Shown: positions 24,398-32,859 of the stretch, one piece after another
How the letters are laid out: every line of letters begins with the position of its first letter
Numbering within the stretch: the stretch's first letter is position 1
NCBI RefSeq assembly: GCF_900172315.1
Contig: NZ_FWFV01000002.1
Location: 124,001-188,000 of the forward strand
DNA length: 64,000 bases
Direction of reading: 5' to 3'
DNA from: Palleronia marisminoris
GTDB taxonomy: Bacteria; Pseudomonadota; Alphaproteobacteria; Rhodobacterales; Rhodobacteraceae
Translations under genes and position numbers: made by a program
Notes under the pieces: generated by a model
What the model saw: only the letters and a program-made list of their open reading frames with translations
Told to the model about the DNA's origin: nothing
Database searches by the model: none

Positions 24398-26782
24398 ATG
24401 GACCTACCCATCGACGCCGTCCTGCCCGAGATACGCGCCGCCCTTTCCGCCCACGGCCGCGTGGTCCTGCAGGCGCCCCCCGGCGCGGGCAAGACGACCC
24501 GCGTGCCCCTCGCCCTGTTGGATCAGGTCGCGGGGCGCATCGTGATGCTCGAGCCACGCCGCCTCGCCGCCCGCGCCGCCGCCGAGCGGATGGCGCAGAC
24601 GCTGGGCGAGCCCGTCGGCCAAACCGTCGGCTACGCGATCCGAGGCGAGCGGGTGACCAGCGACACCACCCGGATCGAGGTCGTGACCGAGGGCATCCTG
24701 ACCCGCCGCCTCCAGCGTGACCCCGAGCTCACGGGCATCGGCTGCGTGATCTTCGACGAGTTCCACGAGCGCTCGCTAAACGCCGATCTGGGCCTCGCGC
24801 TGGTGTGGGAGGTCCGCCAGGCCCTGCGCGACGATCTGGCGATCGTGGTCATGTCCGCCACGCTCGACGCCGCGCCGGTGGCGCGCCTGCTGGATGCGCC
24901 GGTCGTGACCAGCGAGGGGCGCGCCTTCCCCGTGACACCTCGCTGGCTGGACCAGCCCCTGCACAAGGGGGCCCGCTTCGACGCGGCCATGGCCGATCTG
25001 ATCGCTCGCGCAGTCGCCGAAGAAGCGGGCAGCATCCTCGCCTTCCTGCCGGGAGAGGGCGAGATCCGCCGAACGATGTCCCGCCTCGAACTGCCGGGGG
25101 TCGAGATTTTGCCGCTCTACGGCGCCCTCCCCTTTGCCGAGCAGCGCGCGGCGATCCGGCCGTCGCAGGGGCGCAAGGTGGTGCTGGCAACATCGATCGC
25201 CGAGACGTCCCTGACGATCGAGGATGTGCGCGTCGTGGTGGACGGCGGCCGGGCCCGCCGCGCGCGTTTCGATCCGGGCAGCGGCATGACCCGACTGGTG
25301 ACCGAGCGGGTCAGCCGCGCCGAGGCCACCCAGCGCGCCGGCCGCGCGGGACGCGTGGCACCGGGGGTGGCGTGGAAGCTCTGGACCAAGGGCGAAGACG
25401 GCGCGCTGCCCGCCTTCGCCCCGCCCGAGATCGAGGTCGCCGACCTGACCGGACTCGCGCTGGAGCTGGCCTTGTGGGGCGACCCGGACGGCGCGGCCCT
25501 GCCGTTCCTGACGCCACCTCCGGCCGGCGCGCTGGCCGAGGCGCAGGCGCTGCTGACGGGTCTCGGTGCGCTTGACGGCGGGTCGATTACCGATCACGGG
25601 CGGGCTCTGGCAGCGATGCCGCTACATCCAAGACTTGCACATCTGCTGCATTCTGCGGGACCGGATGCGGCGGATCTGGCCGCGCTCCTGTCGGATCGCG
25701 ATATTCTGCGCGACCGGGGCAGCGACCTGACGCTGCGCCTCCGCGCCTTGCGGGATCCCGGGAGCTTCGGTGTCGCGAAGGGGGCGGCGCAACGCATCCG
25801 TGCCGAAGCCAGGCGGCTGAAGCGTCATGCCGGCCCGCCCACCGACCTTACGCCCGCGCGGACCGCCGCGCTCGCCTACCCCGACCGCATCGGCCTCCGC
25901 CGTCCCGGTGAGGCGCCGCGATGGCTGCTGTCGGGCGGCAAGGGCGCCGCGATGGCCGAGAGCGATCCGCTCGCAAGTCAACGCCTGATCGTCGTTACCG
26001 ACACCGACGGACACCCGCGCGAGGCGACAATCCGGCAAGCCATCGCCATCACCGAGGCCGACCTTCGCGCCGTTCATGCCTCGCGCATCGCCTGGATCAA
26101 GGTCTGCGAATGGTCCCGCCGCGACCGCCGGGTGATCTCTCGCCAGCAAGAGCGCCTTGGGGCCATCGCCCTCGACGATCGGCCTTGGCCCGACGCTCCG
26201 CCCGAAGCTGTCGCCCGCGCCATGCTCGACGGCGTGCGGGAACTTGGCCTGAATCCCTCCGATCCCGCCCGCCGCTTCCTGGCGCGCGTGGCGCTCGCAG
26301 GCCTCTTCGACACCTCCCACGAGGCGCTCCTGGCCGAGGCCGAAGACTGGCTTCTCCCGTTTATCGGCGGCATCCGCACGGCCGAGGAGTGGAAGCGGTT
26401 CGACCTCCTCCCCGCCCTCCGCGCGCGCCTCGGCTATGACGAGATGCAGCGCCTCGACGCCGAGGCGCCCGCGCATCTGGAAACGCCGCTCGGCCGTCGC
26501 GTGCCCATCGACTATGGCGGCGCGGCCCCCGAAGTGGCGATCCGCGTGCAGGAGCTTTTCGGCATGACCAGCCATCCGACCGTGGCCGGGCGCCCGCTGA
26601 AGCTGACCCTCCTCAGCCCTGCGCAGCGTCCCGTCCAGGTCACCCAGGACCTGCCCGGCTTCTGGGCCGGCAGCTACGCCGACGTCGCCAAGGACATGCG
26701 CGCCCGGTATCCGAGGCACCCTTGGCCCGAAGACCCGACGCAGGCCGACCCCACGCTTCGCGCCAAGAAACGGAAGGACTGA
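24398..26782 (+). CDS. hrpB: ATP-dependent helicase HrpB
   Basis: A 794-residue DExH helicase. Walker A is APPGAGKTTRVPLAL near residue 27, the DEFH box is in IFDEFHERSLNADLG, motif III is VMSATLDA, and motifs IV-VI include ATSIAETSLTIEDV and QRAGRAGRVAPG. The C-terminal HrpB-specific region ends PRHPWPEDPT, typical of the family. It is an RNA-dependent ATPase family; the cellular role is poorly known. The start at 24398 has no strong ribosome site; an in-frame ATG at 24353 lies close to meaB. Confidence 0.95.
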   Translation: MDLPIDAVLPEIRAALSAHGRVVLQAPPGAGKTTRVPLALLDQVAGRIVMLEPRRLAARAAAERMAQTLGEPVGQTVGYAIRGERVTSDTTRIEVVTEGILTRRLQRDPELTGIGCVIFDEFHERSLNADLGLALVWEVRQALRDDLAIVVMSATLDAAPVARLLDAPVVTSEGRAFPVTPRWLDQPLHKGARFDAAMADLIARAVAEEAGSILAFLPGEGEIRRTMSRLELPGVEILPLYGALPFAEQRAAIRPSQGRKVVLATSIAETSLTIEDVRVVVDGGRARRARFDPGSGMTRLVTERVSRAEATQRAGRAGRVAPGVAWKLWTKGEDGALPAFAPPEIEVADLTGLALELALWGDPDGAALPFLTPPPAGALAEAQALLTGLGALDGGSITDHGRALAAMPLHPRLAHLLHSAGPDAADLAALLSDRDILRDRGSDLTLRLRALRDPGSFGVAKGAAQRIRAEARRLKRHAGPPTDLTPARTAALAYPDRIGLRRPGEAPRWLLSGGKGAAMAESDPLASQRLIVVTDTDGHPREATIRQAIAITEADLRAVHASRIAWIKVCEWSRRDRRVISRQQERLGAIALDDRPWPDAPPEAVARAMLDGVRELGLNPSDPARRFLARVALAGLFDTSHEALLAEAEDWLLPFIGGIRTAEEWKRFDLLPALRARLGYDEMQRLDAEAPAHLETPLGRRVPIDYGGAAPEVAIRVQELFGMTSHPTVAGRPLKLTLLSPAQRPVQVTQDLPGFWAGSYADVAKDMRARYPRHPWPEDPTQADPTLRAKKRKD

Positions 26783-26785
26783 CGA

Positions 26786-26989
26786 ATGACACTGATGGAG
26801 CAGGTCGCAGACGACCTGGCGCAAGAGACCATTCGCAAGATCGCGGCCGGTGCCGACGAGAGCCTCGTCCGACAGGTTGCCGAGGCGATTCAGAACGCCA
26901 GTCAGACGATGGAGGAAGCCTATCTCACCGCCGTCCGCGTCCGCCGCGCCGAGGCTCGCGCCCGCGCGGTGCTGGCGCAGAACCTCTGA
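26786..26989 (+). CDS. Small helical protein downstream of hrpB
   Basis: A 67-residue protein starting 3 bases after the hrpB stop, with AAGGA placed about 9 bases before its ATG. The sequence is Ala/Glu/Arg-rich and predicted fully helical (EQVADDLAQETIRKIAAG, then QVAEAIQNASQTMEEAYL). It has no signal or membrane segment. Spacing and ribosome site make it likely to be real and cotranslated with hrpB, but I do not recognise the family. Confidence 0.55.
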   Translation: MTLMEQVADDLAQETIRKIAAGADESLVRQVAEAIQNASQTMEEAYLTAVRVRRAEARARAVLAQNL

Positions 26990-27195
26990 CGCTGCGACGG
27001 CAGCTTCGCCCCCGTCCGCACGCGCGACGTGCCGGTCACCACCGCAAGCGTCGCTATACGGATGAACCCGAGCGTGGCGAAGCGATCTCATCATGGGCCG
27101 CAAGACCGTCCGGAGTTCCGGCGACGGCCATGGCCGCCTAGTCCGTCGTCAGAGCGCAGCGCGGACGACCCGTCCGCAGGCGACCTTGCTGCGGG

Positions 27196-27876
27196 TCACG
27201 CGCGCGCGGCGGTGATCTCTTCCCAGGCGGCGTTCACCGCACGGATACGGCGCTCGGCCAGGTGGAGGGCTTCTTCCGGCACGCCGCGCGCGATCATTCG
27301 ATCAGGATGACTCTCCTTGATCTCGCGCCGCCAGGCGGCCCGGATCTGGTCCATCGGCGTGTCCGGGGAGACGCCCAGCACCTCGTAGGGATCGGGCGGC
27401 GCGTCAGCCACGTGGCGGGCGCGGATCTGGCGGAAGCAGCTTTCCGACAGCCCGAAGATTTCCTGCACGCGGCGCAGGAACACCTCTTCGTGGGGATGAT
27501 AGGCGCCATCCGCCACGGCAATGTGAAACAGGCTGTCCATCAGGTCGATCAGCGTGTCGGCTTCGGAGTCGAACATCTTGCCGATCCGGGCGGCGTAATC
27601 CTCGAATCCGGCGACGTCCTGACGCGCGAGATTGAAGACGCGGCCCGCCGCGGCCTCCGCCTCTTTCGGGATATGAAACACCTCGCGGAACGCGGTCACC
27701 TCGTTGCGAGTCACCGCTCCGTCGGCTTTCGCCATCTTGGCGCCCAAGGCGATGACGGCGATGGTGAACCCCACCGATTTCTCGGGCGCGGTCGAAAGTC
27801 GCTCGAAAACCGCGCCGAGCCCCTCGCCGTGGCGTAGGGCCGAAAGCGCGTCGAGAATGCGGGACCAGATTGACAT
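27196..27876 (-). CDS. TerB-DnaJ (DjlA-like) protein
   Basis: A 226-residue protein. Residues about 35-145 are a TerB-like helical domain (VIALGAKMAKADGAVTRNEV and HIAVADGAYHPHEEVFLRR, the paired acidic motif of the family). Residues about 160-225 are a J domain with DPYEVLGVSPDTPMDQIRAAW and the diagnostic HPD in ESHPDRM. It probably stimulates DnaK, like DjlA, but lacks the DjlA N-terminal membrane anchor. Start at 27876 is preferred over 27885 because of a nearby GGGG. Confidence 0.9.
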   Translation of the reverse strand: MSIWSRILDALSALRHGEGLGAVFERLSTAPEKSVGFTIAVIALGAKMAKADGAVTRNEVTAFREVFHIPKEAEAAAGRVFNLARQDVAGFEDYAARIGKMFDSEADTLIDLMDSLFHIAVADGAYHPHEEVFLRRVQEIFGLSESCFRQIRARHVADAPPDPYEVLGVSPDTPMDQIRAAWRREIKESHPDRMIARGVPEEALHLAERRIRAVNAAWEEITAARA

Positions 27877-28072
27877 ATGCCCCATGGTAGCTGTCGCGCG
27901 CCGCGGGGGAAGCGGTGCTGCTCGGTTTGTCGCGCCGCTTATCCGCTGAAACCTTCAGGGTGGCAAGGCGCTGCCCCGGCAAATCTGGAGCCTGTCGACC
28001 AGCTCATGCCGGCACGGATGCGAGCCCGGCCTGCCGCACGACAGATCCCTCGCGCGTCGAGACGGGCGCGGA

Positions 28073-29299
28073 TCAGACGAACAATGCGTCCGCCTCGGGC
28101 GCGTCGGTCATCGCGATCGGGTCGCTGAACGTCATCGACACCGAAATGGTCCGTAGCGCCACCAATTCCGCCTGATCGAGCCAGTCGAAGGTCGGGAGGT
28201 CCTCCTGGTTCGAGGCGAAAACAAGGTCGTCCCCCCCTCCACCGGCGAGCATGTCCCACCCGTCGCCCCCTTCGAGAGTGTCGTCTCCCCCCGCGCCCAC
28301 CAACGAGTCGTTTCCGTCACGACCGCTCAGGTGGTTTCGCGACCAGTTGCCGCGCAACGTGTCCCCAGCGAGTCCGCCGACCGCGTTCTCGATGGTGACG
28401 CCGTTGGCCACGGTAAATCCACCATAGGTATCGCCAACCCGGCTGACATGTCCGCCCCCGCCCGGAGCATTGTCGAGCGTCGCCGTGCGGAGGTCTATGA
28501 CCGCCCCTTCGACGCCGTTGTGCGCAATCGTGTCGATGCCCCCCGCGTCCCAGATCGCGGTCCAGTATGTGCCGAGCCCATCGGTGGAAGGCAGCGTATA
28601 GACGTCGTCGCCCGCGCGGGTCGACCAGTTCGCGCCGTAGAGGTTTTGTATGGCGGCAATGTCGAAGGCCATCGGTCCGCCGGCCTTGCCCCAGTTGTGC
28701 ACGTATCCCGAGTAGGTCGGCCGAAGATCGGGCCCGTCACGGTAGGACATTAACGTGTAGAGCTCGGAATTCAGTCCGTTCTCACCCTGCGCGCTGGAAT
28801 TCCCTCCGACTCCCGGAAAGACGTAGCGGTCGTCACTGTGGTCCGCGTGGGAATGGTCGAGCCCGATGCCGTGCCCGATCTCGTGCAGAATGGTCGTGAA
28901 CCCCAGCCCCCCCCTCGACAGCCCGCCGGTCGCGTCATTCTCGTCCCAGCCATAGCCCGCGCGGTTGTATTCCCCCTCGAGCGGACCCCACTCACCAATC
29001 TCGACATCGAAGATCGTTTCGCCGTCGCCAAGATAGATGCCGTGAGAGCCCAGCTGCCCCGGCGTGTCGGGATCGGAGTAGAGGCTTTCGGAGAAATCCG
29101 CCTGGGCCAGGTCATGAACGCGGCGGAACTGGATGTTCGCGACGTCGGACCAGAGCGCGGTGGCGTCCGCGAATGCGTCCGCTTCGACCTGCGTCCAGGC
29201 GCCACCGGACGTGTCCAGGTAGTAGTCGATGACCGTGTTGGTCGCGCGAAACCCGATGGTCAGCGCGTCGATGAACGGATTTGAGGTATAGCTGGCCAC
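28073..29299 (-). CDS. Serralysin-like secreted metalloprotease (M10) with RTX repeats
   Basis: A 408-residue metzincin. The zinc motif HEIGHGIGLDH is at residues 139-149 and the Met-turn in YTLMSY (Met184). The C-terminal part holds about four glycine-rich RTX nonapeptides (GRDGNDSLV, GAGGDDTLE, GGDGWDMLA, GGGGDDLVF), which bind calcium after export. There is no N-terminal signal peptide, as expected for type I secretion by a C-terminal signal; the last residues ADALFV fit such signals. The GTG start at 29299 has a strong AGGAGGAG site, while the upstream ATG at 29347 does not. No secretion genes are nearby. Confidence 0.88.
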   Translation of the reverse strand: MASYTSNPFIDALTIGFRATNTVIDYYLDTSGGAWTQVEADAFADATALWSDVANIQFRRVHDLAQADFSESLYSDPDTPGQLGSHGIYLGDGETIFDVEIGEWGPLEGEYNRAGYGWDENDATGGLSRGGLGFTTILHEIGHGIGLDHSHADHSDDRYVFPGVGGNSSAQGENGLNSELYTLMSYRDGPDLRPTYSGYVHNWGKAGGPMAFDIAAIQNLYGANWSTRAGDDVYTLPSTDGLGTYWTAIWDAGGIDTIAHNGVEGAVIDLRTATLDNAPGGGGHVSRVGDTYGGFTVANGVTIENAVGGLAGDTLRGNWSRNHLSGRDGNDSLVGAGGDDTLEGGDGWDMLAGGGGDDLVFASNQEDLPTFDWLDQAELVALRTISVSMTFSDPIAMTDAPEADALFV

Positions 29300-29350
29300 C
29301 CGGCTCCTCCTGTCGTCGCGCCTCGGCAACCAACAGGAACATAACATGAA

Positions 29351-29376
29351 TATCCGGGAGCGGAAGCTCCCGGATA
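29351..29376 (-). terminator. Hairpin after the sugar dehydrogenase gene
   Basis: A perfect 11-base stem TATCCGGGAGC / GCTCCCGGATA with a GGAA tetraloop lies 28 bases after the dehydrogenase stop on the minus strand, before the protease gene. The following minus-strand bases are TTCATGTTATG, so the U-tract is poor; termination is likely but not certain. Confidence 0.6.
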
Positions 29377-29403
29377 CCCGGCATTCGTCTCAACTCGGGC
29401 CGA

Positions 29404-30591
29404 TCAGCCTCCTGTCGTCACGCGCAGGATCTCGCCATTTTCCTTGTCGGTCAGCAGAAGGATCGCGCCCTCCTGGTCCACCGCGACGTCGCGGATGCGG
29501 CCTTGATCGGTCACGAGCCGATCTTCACCGGTCACGGTGTCTCCGTCGAGGGTCAGCCGTACCAGCGCACCGGGAACGAGCGAGGATGCCAGCACGTCGC
29601 CCTGCCAATCCGCGAACATCTCGCCGTCATAGAAGACGAAGCCACCGGGTGCGATGACCGGATCCCAATAATAGCGCGGCTCGACGAATTCCTCGCTGCG
29701 GGGCTCACCGCTACCGACCGGCTCGCCGTCATATGTCACCCCGTAGCTGACCACCGGCCAACCGTAGTTCTCGCCCGGCTGGATCAGGTTCAGCTCGTCG
29801 CCACCCGCAGGGCCGTGTTCGAGCGCCCACAGCTCTCCGGTCTCGGGACGGATGTCGGCCCCCTGGATGTTGCGATGACCGAGCGTCCAGATCTCGTCGC
29901 TGGCGCCCTCCGTATCGACGAAGGGGTTGTCGTCGGGGATTTCGCCGTCCTGCGTGACCCGCACGATCTTGCCGTAGGTCTTGTCGAGATCCTGCGCGTA
30001 GTCGCGGTAGGTCTCGGTGAAGTGCTCGCCCGTGGTGATGTAGGCATAGCCGTCATCCAGCACGACACGGCTGCCGAAGTGCATCGCGTTGTCGGCGGGC
30101 GGGTTCTGGACGAAGATGTCCTCGACTTCGGTCAATTCGGTGCCATCCTCGCTCAGCACGCCGCGCGCGGCGGCGGTCGCGGTCTGGTCCGAGCCCATGG
30201 GCTTCGCGTAGGTCAGGAAGATCACGCGGCTTTCCTCGAAATCGGGGGCGAGCGCCACGTCGAGCAGGCCGCCCTGATCGCGGGACACGACCTCGGGCAC
30301 GCCCGAAATCGGTTCGCCGACCTCGCCATCGCGGGTCACGAGGCGCAGATTGCCCGCGCGCTCGGTCACGAGGTAGTCGCCGTCGGGCAGAACCGCGATC
30401 CCCCAGGGGTGGACCAGCCCGTCGGTCACGGTCTCGACGGACAGTTCGGCCTCGGTCTCGACCTCGGGGGCGCGGGTCTGGTTCTCGAAGGCGGGTTCGA
30501 ACTGGGGAGCGTTCTTCGGCCCCTGCTCGACCTGCGCGGCGGCGGGAACGGCAAGAGCGGTTCCGAGAAGGATCGTCGTTGTACGTAGCAT
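29404..30591 (-). CDS. PQQ-dependent aldose sugar dehydrogenase-like protein
   Basis: A 395-residue secreted beta-propeller of the soluble glucose/sorbosone dehydrogenase family (YliI/Asd-like). A signal peptide ends AAA-Q near residue 21. Family features include HPWGIAVLPDGDYLVTERAG, GGLLDVALAPDF, HFGSRVVL, LGHRNIQGADIRPETGELW and EHGPAGGDELN, where His and acidic residues line the PQQ and calcium site. Probably oxidises sugars in the periplasm. AGGGAG precedes the ATG at 30591. The larger frame extending to 31410 is antisense to the next gene. Confidence 0.9.
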   Translation of the reverse strand: MLRTTTILLGTALAVPAAAQVEQGPKNAPQFEPAFENQTRAPEVETEAELSVETVTDGLVHPWGIAVLPDGDYLVTERAGNLRLVTRDGEVGEPISGVPEVVSRDQGGLLDVALAPDFEESRVIFLTYAKPMGSDQTATAAARGVLSEDGTELTEVEDIFVQNPPADNAMHFGSRVVLDDGYAYITTGEHFTETYRDYAQDLDKTYGKIVRVTQDGEIPDDNPFVDTEGASDEIWTLGHRNIQGADIRPETGELWALEHGPAGGDELNLIQPGENYGWPVVSYGVTYDGEPVGSGEPRSEEFVEPRYYWDPVIAPGGFVFYDGEMFADWQGDVLASSLVPGALVRLTLDGDTVTGEDRLVTDQGRIRDVAVDQEGAILLLTDKENGEILRVTTGG

Positions 30592-30746
30592 CTGAGTCTC
30601 CCTGCGTATTTCTCGATCCCAACGAACCCTGCCCACGGGCGTTCCGGACAGGCAGATAACGGCTGCGTCATGGCCGCGCGGATTGTCGCGGCCGGAACCC
30701 GAGCGCCGTGCGGGATCGTTCATTTTGCGACGAAGGAGGGCCGCAC

Positions 30747-31391
30747 ATGGGCGACGCAAAGAAGACCGATCCCGCGCTTTGGGAAGAGGTGAAGGACGAA
30801 GTGACACGCTCCGACAAGGGCGGCAAGGCCGGCCAATGGTCGGCCCGCAAGGCGCAGATGGCGGTGCAGGAGTACAAGAAACGCGGCGGCGACTACGAGG
30901 ATGACGGCCCCGCCCAGGACGAGACGGACCTGCACCAATGGACCGAGGAGGACTGGGGCACGAAGTCCGGCGAAACGTCCGGGTCGTCTGGCGAGCGCTA
31001 CCTGCCGAAGCAGGTGCGCATGCTGCTGACCGAGGACGAGTACGATCGCACGACCAGGACGAAGAAGGGCGGCTCGGGGCAGTACGTGGATCAGCCGAAG
31101 GACGTGCGGGAGAAAGTTTCGAAGCTGAAGGCGGACGGACCGACCAAGCAGATGCTGCAGGAGCGCGCTGACGACCTGGATATCGAGGGGCGGTCCTCGA
31201 TGACGAAGGAAGAGCTTCTGGACGCGATCGAAGGCGCCACGGACGACAACGGGCGCCGCAAGGGCTCGAAGGCGGCGCTGGAGGGGATGAAGAAGGACGA
31301 CCTGATGGAGATGGCGCAAGAGCGCGACCTCGAGGGGCGGTCGAACATGACCAAGGACGAGCTGGTCGCTGCGTTGCGGGATGCGAAGTGA
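30747..31391 (+). CDS. DUF5872 protein with two C-terminal Rho-N/SAP-like repeats
   Basis: A 214-residue, highly charged cytoplasmic protein. Residues 1-60 match the DUF5872 pattern DPALWEEVKDEVTRSDKGG and GQWSARKAQMAVQEYKKRGG. Residues about 134-163 and 183-211 are two copies of a short helix-extended-loop-helix unit (QERADDLDIEGRSSMTKEEL and MAQERDLEGRSNMTKDEL), similar to Rho N-terminal or SAP domains that bind nucleic acid. GAAGGAGG precedes the ATG. Role unknown; stress or nucleoid association is possible. Confidence 0.75.
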   Translation: MGDAKKTDPALWEEVKDEVTRSDKGGKAGQWSARKAQMAVQEYKKRGGDYEDDGPAQDETDLHQWTEEDWGTKSGETSGSSGERYLPKQVRMLLTEDEYDRTTRTKKGGSGQYVDQPKDVREKVSKLKADGPTKQMLQERADDLDIEGRSSMTKEELLDAIEGATDDNGRRKGSKAALEGMKKDDLMEMAQERDLEGRSNMTKDELVAALRDAK

Positions 31392-31468
31392 TGTCGATCG
31401 GATGAGCCAACCGGGGGTATGGGATCGCCTTGACTGCACATTATATCATGGCGTGAAAGGCGACGCGC

Positions 31469-31867
31469 ATGAGCAGTTTCACGGGCGAGTACGTAGTAGA
31501 GGTCGACGAGGACGGGGCGATCCCGCTTCCCCCCGTCTGGTGGCTTGCGGCGGTGGCCGGTGATCCCGCGGGCGATCCGGGGCCGAACCTGATCGTCGTG
31601 CCGATCGGCCCTGAAGAGGGCGAGGTGCTCGTGACGACGCTCGACCGGCATATCCTGATGGTCGAGAAGATCCGCGCCCTGCCCGAAGGCCGCCCCGAGC
31701 GCGCCGCGCTGGAAGTCTTCGCATTCGAGAAGTGCAGCGCGGTCGTGGTGACGCCGGACGGCTGGCTTCCCCCGATCCCGCTGATCGAGGAGATCACCGG
31801 GTTGAGGCCCGGCGATCTGGCAAGCCTGCGCGGAACCGGCACGGGGTTCCGTCTCCGGCCGGCCTGA
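31469..31867 (+). CDS. Divergent MraZ/AbrB-like protein
   Basis: A 132-residue protein. By eye it follows the two-half layout of MraZ: an N-terminal FTGEYVVEVDEDGAIPLP, a middle IRALPEGRPERAALEVFA and a C-terminal VVTPDGWLPPIPLIEE followed by ITGLRPGDLASLRG. MraZ has two D-x3-R motifs that contact DNA; here the matching positions read DEDGA and TPDGW, so both Arg are lost. It is not near cell-division genes. GAAAGG precedes the ATG. The family assignment is tentative; a plain hypothetical protein is the safe reading. Confidence 0.5.
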   Translation: MSSFTGEYVVEVDEDGAIPLPPVWWLAAVAGDPAGDPGPNLIVVPIGPEEGEVLVTTLDRHILMVEKIRALPEGRPERAALEVFAFEKCSAVVVTPDGWLPPIPLIEEITGLRPGDLASLRGTGTGFRLRPA

Positions 31868-31875
31868 GCGGGCCG

Positions 31876-32781
31876 CTACCGCGCGAGCGCGTGGCGCATG
31901 ATGGCCTTTTGCGCATGCAGGCGGTTCTCGGCCTCGTCCCAGATGACCGAGTGCGGGCCGTCCATGATCTCGGACGTGACCTCGTCCTCGCGATGCGCCG
32001 GCAGGCAATGCATGAAAAGGGCATCGGGCCTGGCCTGCGCCATCAGGCGCGCGTTCACCTGGTAGCCGCGCAGCTGATTGTGGCGCCGCTCCTTCGCCGA
32101 TTGGGGGTCGTGCATCGACACCCAGGTGTCCGTCACCACCAGGTCCGCGCCTTCGACCGCCTTCATCGGGTCGCGCTCGATCGTGATCCGGTCGTGCAGC
32201 GCCGGTTCCGGGTCCAGCGGTTCGGGGCCGGTGAAGACCAGGTCGAACTCGAACTGCGTGGCGGCATGGGCGAAGGAGGCGAATACGTTGTTGCCATCGC
32301 CGGACCACACGACCTTCTTCCCGGCAATCGGCCCGCGATGCTCCTCGTAGGTCATCACGTCGGCCATGATCTGGCAGGGATGGGTGCGGTTCGTCAGCCC
32401 GTTGATGACGGGCACGTCCGCGTGCTCGGCCATCTCGAGCAGCGTCGCTTCCTCGAATGTGCGGATCATGATGAGGTCGACATAGCGCGACAGGACGCGG
32501 GCAGTGTCGGCGATGGTCTCGCCATGGCCGAGCTGCATGTCGGCGCCCGACAGGACCATCGTCTCGCCGCCCATCTGGCGCACGCCGACGTCGAAGCTGA
32601 CGCGGGTCCGGGTCGAGGGCTTCTCGAAGATCAGCGCGACCATGTGGCCGGCAAGCGGGCGGTCGTCGTCCGGGGCGGCCTTGGGGCGACCGTTGCGGCT
32701 GTCCTTCATCGCGCGGGCCGTGTCGATGATCTGGCGCAGGTCGGACTTGTCGGTTTTGTGGATATCGAGGAAATGCGGCAT
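31876..32781 (-). CDS. argF: Ornithine carbamoyltransferase
   Basis: A 301-residue enzyme converting ornithine and carbamoyl phosphate to citrulline in arginine synthesis. The carbamoyl phosphate motif is STRTR (residues 56-60), HPCQIMAD follows, and the ornithine-site HCLPAHR is near residue 265. It lies downstream of argD on the same strand with a 78-base gap that contains the 51-base hairpin repeat, so argD-argF may be one operon with partial termination. Confidence 0.96.
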   Translation of the reverse strand: MPHFLDIHKTDKSDLRQIIDTARAMKDSRNGRPKAAPDDDRPLAGHMVALIFEKPSTRTRVSFDVGVRQMGGETMVLSGADMQLGHGETIADTARVLSRYVDLIMIRTFEEATLLEMAEHADVPVINGLTNRTHPCQIMADVMTYEEHRGPIAGKKVVWSGDGNNVFASFAHAATQFEFDLVFTGPEPLDPEPALHDRITIERDPMKAVEGADLVVTDTWVSMHDPQSAKERRHNQLRGYQVNARLMAQARPDALFMHCLPAHREDEVTSEIMDGPHSVIWDEAENRLHAQKAIMRHALAR

Positions 32782-32808
32782 CGGTCGGTCCCGGTTTGCT
32801 CGGTCGGA

Positions 32809-32859
32809 CCGGGGGCTGTCTGCCCCCGGACCCCCGAGAGTATTTCTTGCAGGATGAAG
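32809..32859 (-). repeat. Copy 1 of a 51-base intergenic hairpin repeat
   Basis: Immediately after the argD stop codon, in minus-strand orientation, is a 51-base element beginning CTTCATCCTGC and ending in a GC-rich stem CCGGGGGC / GCCCCCGG. A second copy at 44661-44711 differs at roughly nine positions. The stem suggests a terminator-like or mRNA-end function; similar elements are common between roseobacter genes to my knowledge. Confidence 0.7.
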
